A stretch of DNA of 42,715 nucleotides, taken from positions 18,803-61,517 of the forward strand of contig LJUQ01000007.1 in assembly GCA_001304505.1 (NCBI GenBank), in the 5' to 3' direction. The position numbers were made by a program, and so were the translations under genes. Below are positions 42,705-42,715 of the stretch, in pieces. The stretch's first letter is position 1. Each line of letters starts with the position of its first letter. Source of the DNA: Bacteroides sp. SM23_62_1. GTDB lineage: Bacteria > Bacteroidota > Bacteroidia > Bacteroidales > SM23-62. The notes beneath the pieces are model-generated. The model had not been told where the DNA came from, ran no database searches, and was given only the letters and a program-made list of their open reading frames with translations.

Positions 42705-42715
42705 AATTATTTGTG

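Noticed and set aside
1-42715. Search for a CRISPR array, toxin-antitoxin pair, phage genes, restriction systems or a retron.
   Set aside because: No regularly spaced direct repeats with unique spacers, no reverse transcriptase, integrase, methylase or toxin-like gene pair was visible.

Overview
The window is about 42.7 kb of moderately AT-rich DNA that looks like the chromosome of a Bacteroidetes (probably Bacteroidales-type, uncultured) organism. The evidence is the gene families: TonB-dependent receptors with STN or carboxypeptidase-regulatory domains, a DUF4249 lipoprotein, a FISUMP-domain protein, 21-residue 'LDVSNN' leucine-rich repeats, DUF2807, and DnaG and sirtuin variants without zinc ligands. 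Shine-Dalgarno sequences are mostly absent and TTG/GTG starts recur. No rRNA, CRISPR array, phage, integrase or transposase gene was seen. Taxonomy below phylum is inference.

Layout. 1-3.2 kb: a truncated PhoPQ-related (PqaA-like) lipoprotein gene, a CPBP membrane protease and a PLP aminotransferase. 3.3-9.8 kb: a compact minus-strand operon of secreted 238-aa protein, STN-type TonB receptor, DUF4249 lipoprotein and MG2/plug-like protein, a candidate outer-membrane uptake system of unknown substrate. 10-13.5 kb: a decayed acyltransferase fragment, a short xylose-isomerase-like TIM barrel, an EF-hand/LRR lipoprotein and a FISUMP lipoprotein. 13.6 kb: a CAU-anticodon tRNA. 13.9-16.8 kb: a translationally coupled TldD/TldE pair in which TldD carries a Tat-lipoprotein-like leader. 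16.8-19.1 kb: a class II aldolase and a helical lipoprotein gene, surrounded by dispersed repeats. 19.1-24.9 kb: cytidylate-kinase-like protein, DnaG, a class III-like sirtuin, a beta-barrel protein, ComF and a secreted rhodanese.

24.9-35.9 kb holds mainly housekeeping and envelope genes: a MacB/FtsX-type permease, DUF2807, IspD, DUF2461, a two-domain universal stress protein, a ROK kinase, an Ig-like lipoprotein, Lgt and flavodoxin. 36.1-42.7 kb is rich in metal-homeostasis genes: ZupT, a CDF exporter, an SO_0444-type permease fused to an HMA domain, then (after phosphoglycerate mutase) a secreted HMA protein and a heavy-metal-type TonB receptor. The receptor gene is broken by an apparent deletion plus frameshift inside its plug domain.

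The least explained structure is intergenic. Three copies of a MITE-like element (153-208 bp with roughly 15-17-bp imperfect terminal inverted repeats) occur, one supplying the last codons and stop of a gene. Two copies of a ~105-bp palindromic element ('AACCACAGAG...CTCTGTGGTT') and three GC-tipped hairpins were also seen. I found no clear new defence or mobile system. The best candidates for undescribed biology are the DUF4249/MG2 receptor operon, the exported TldD with a leaderless TldE, and the repeat families.
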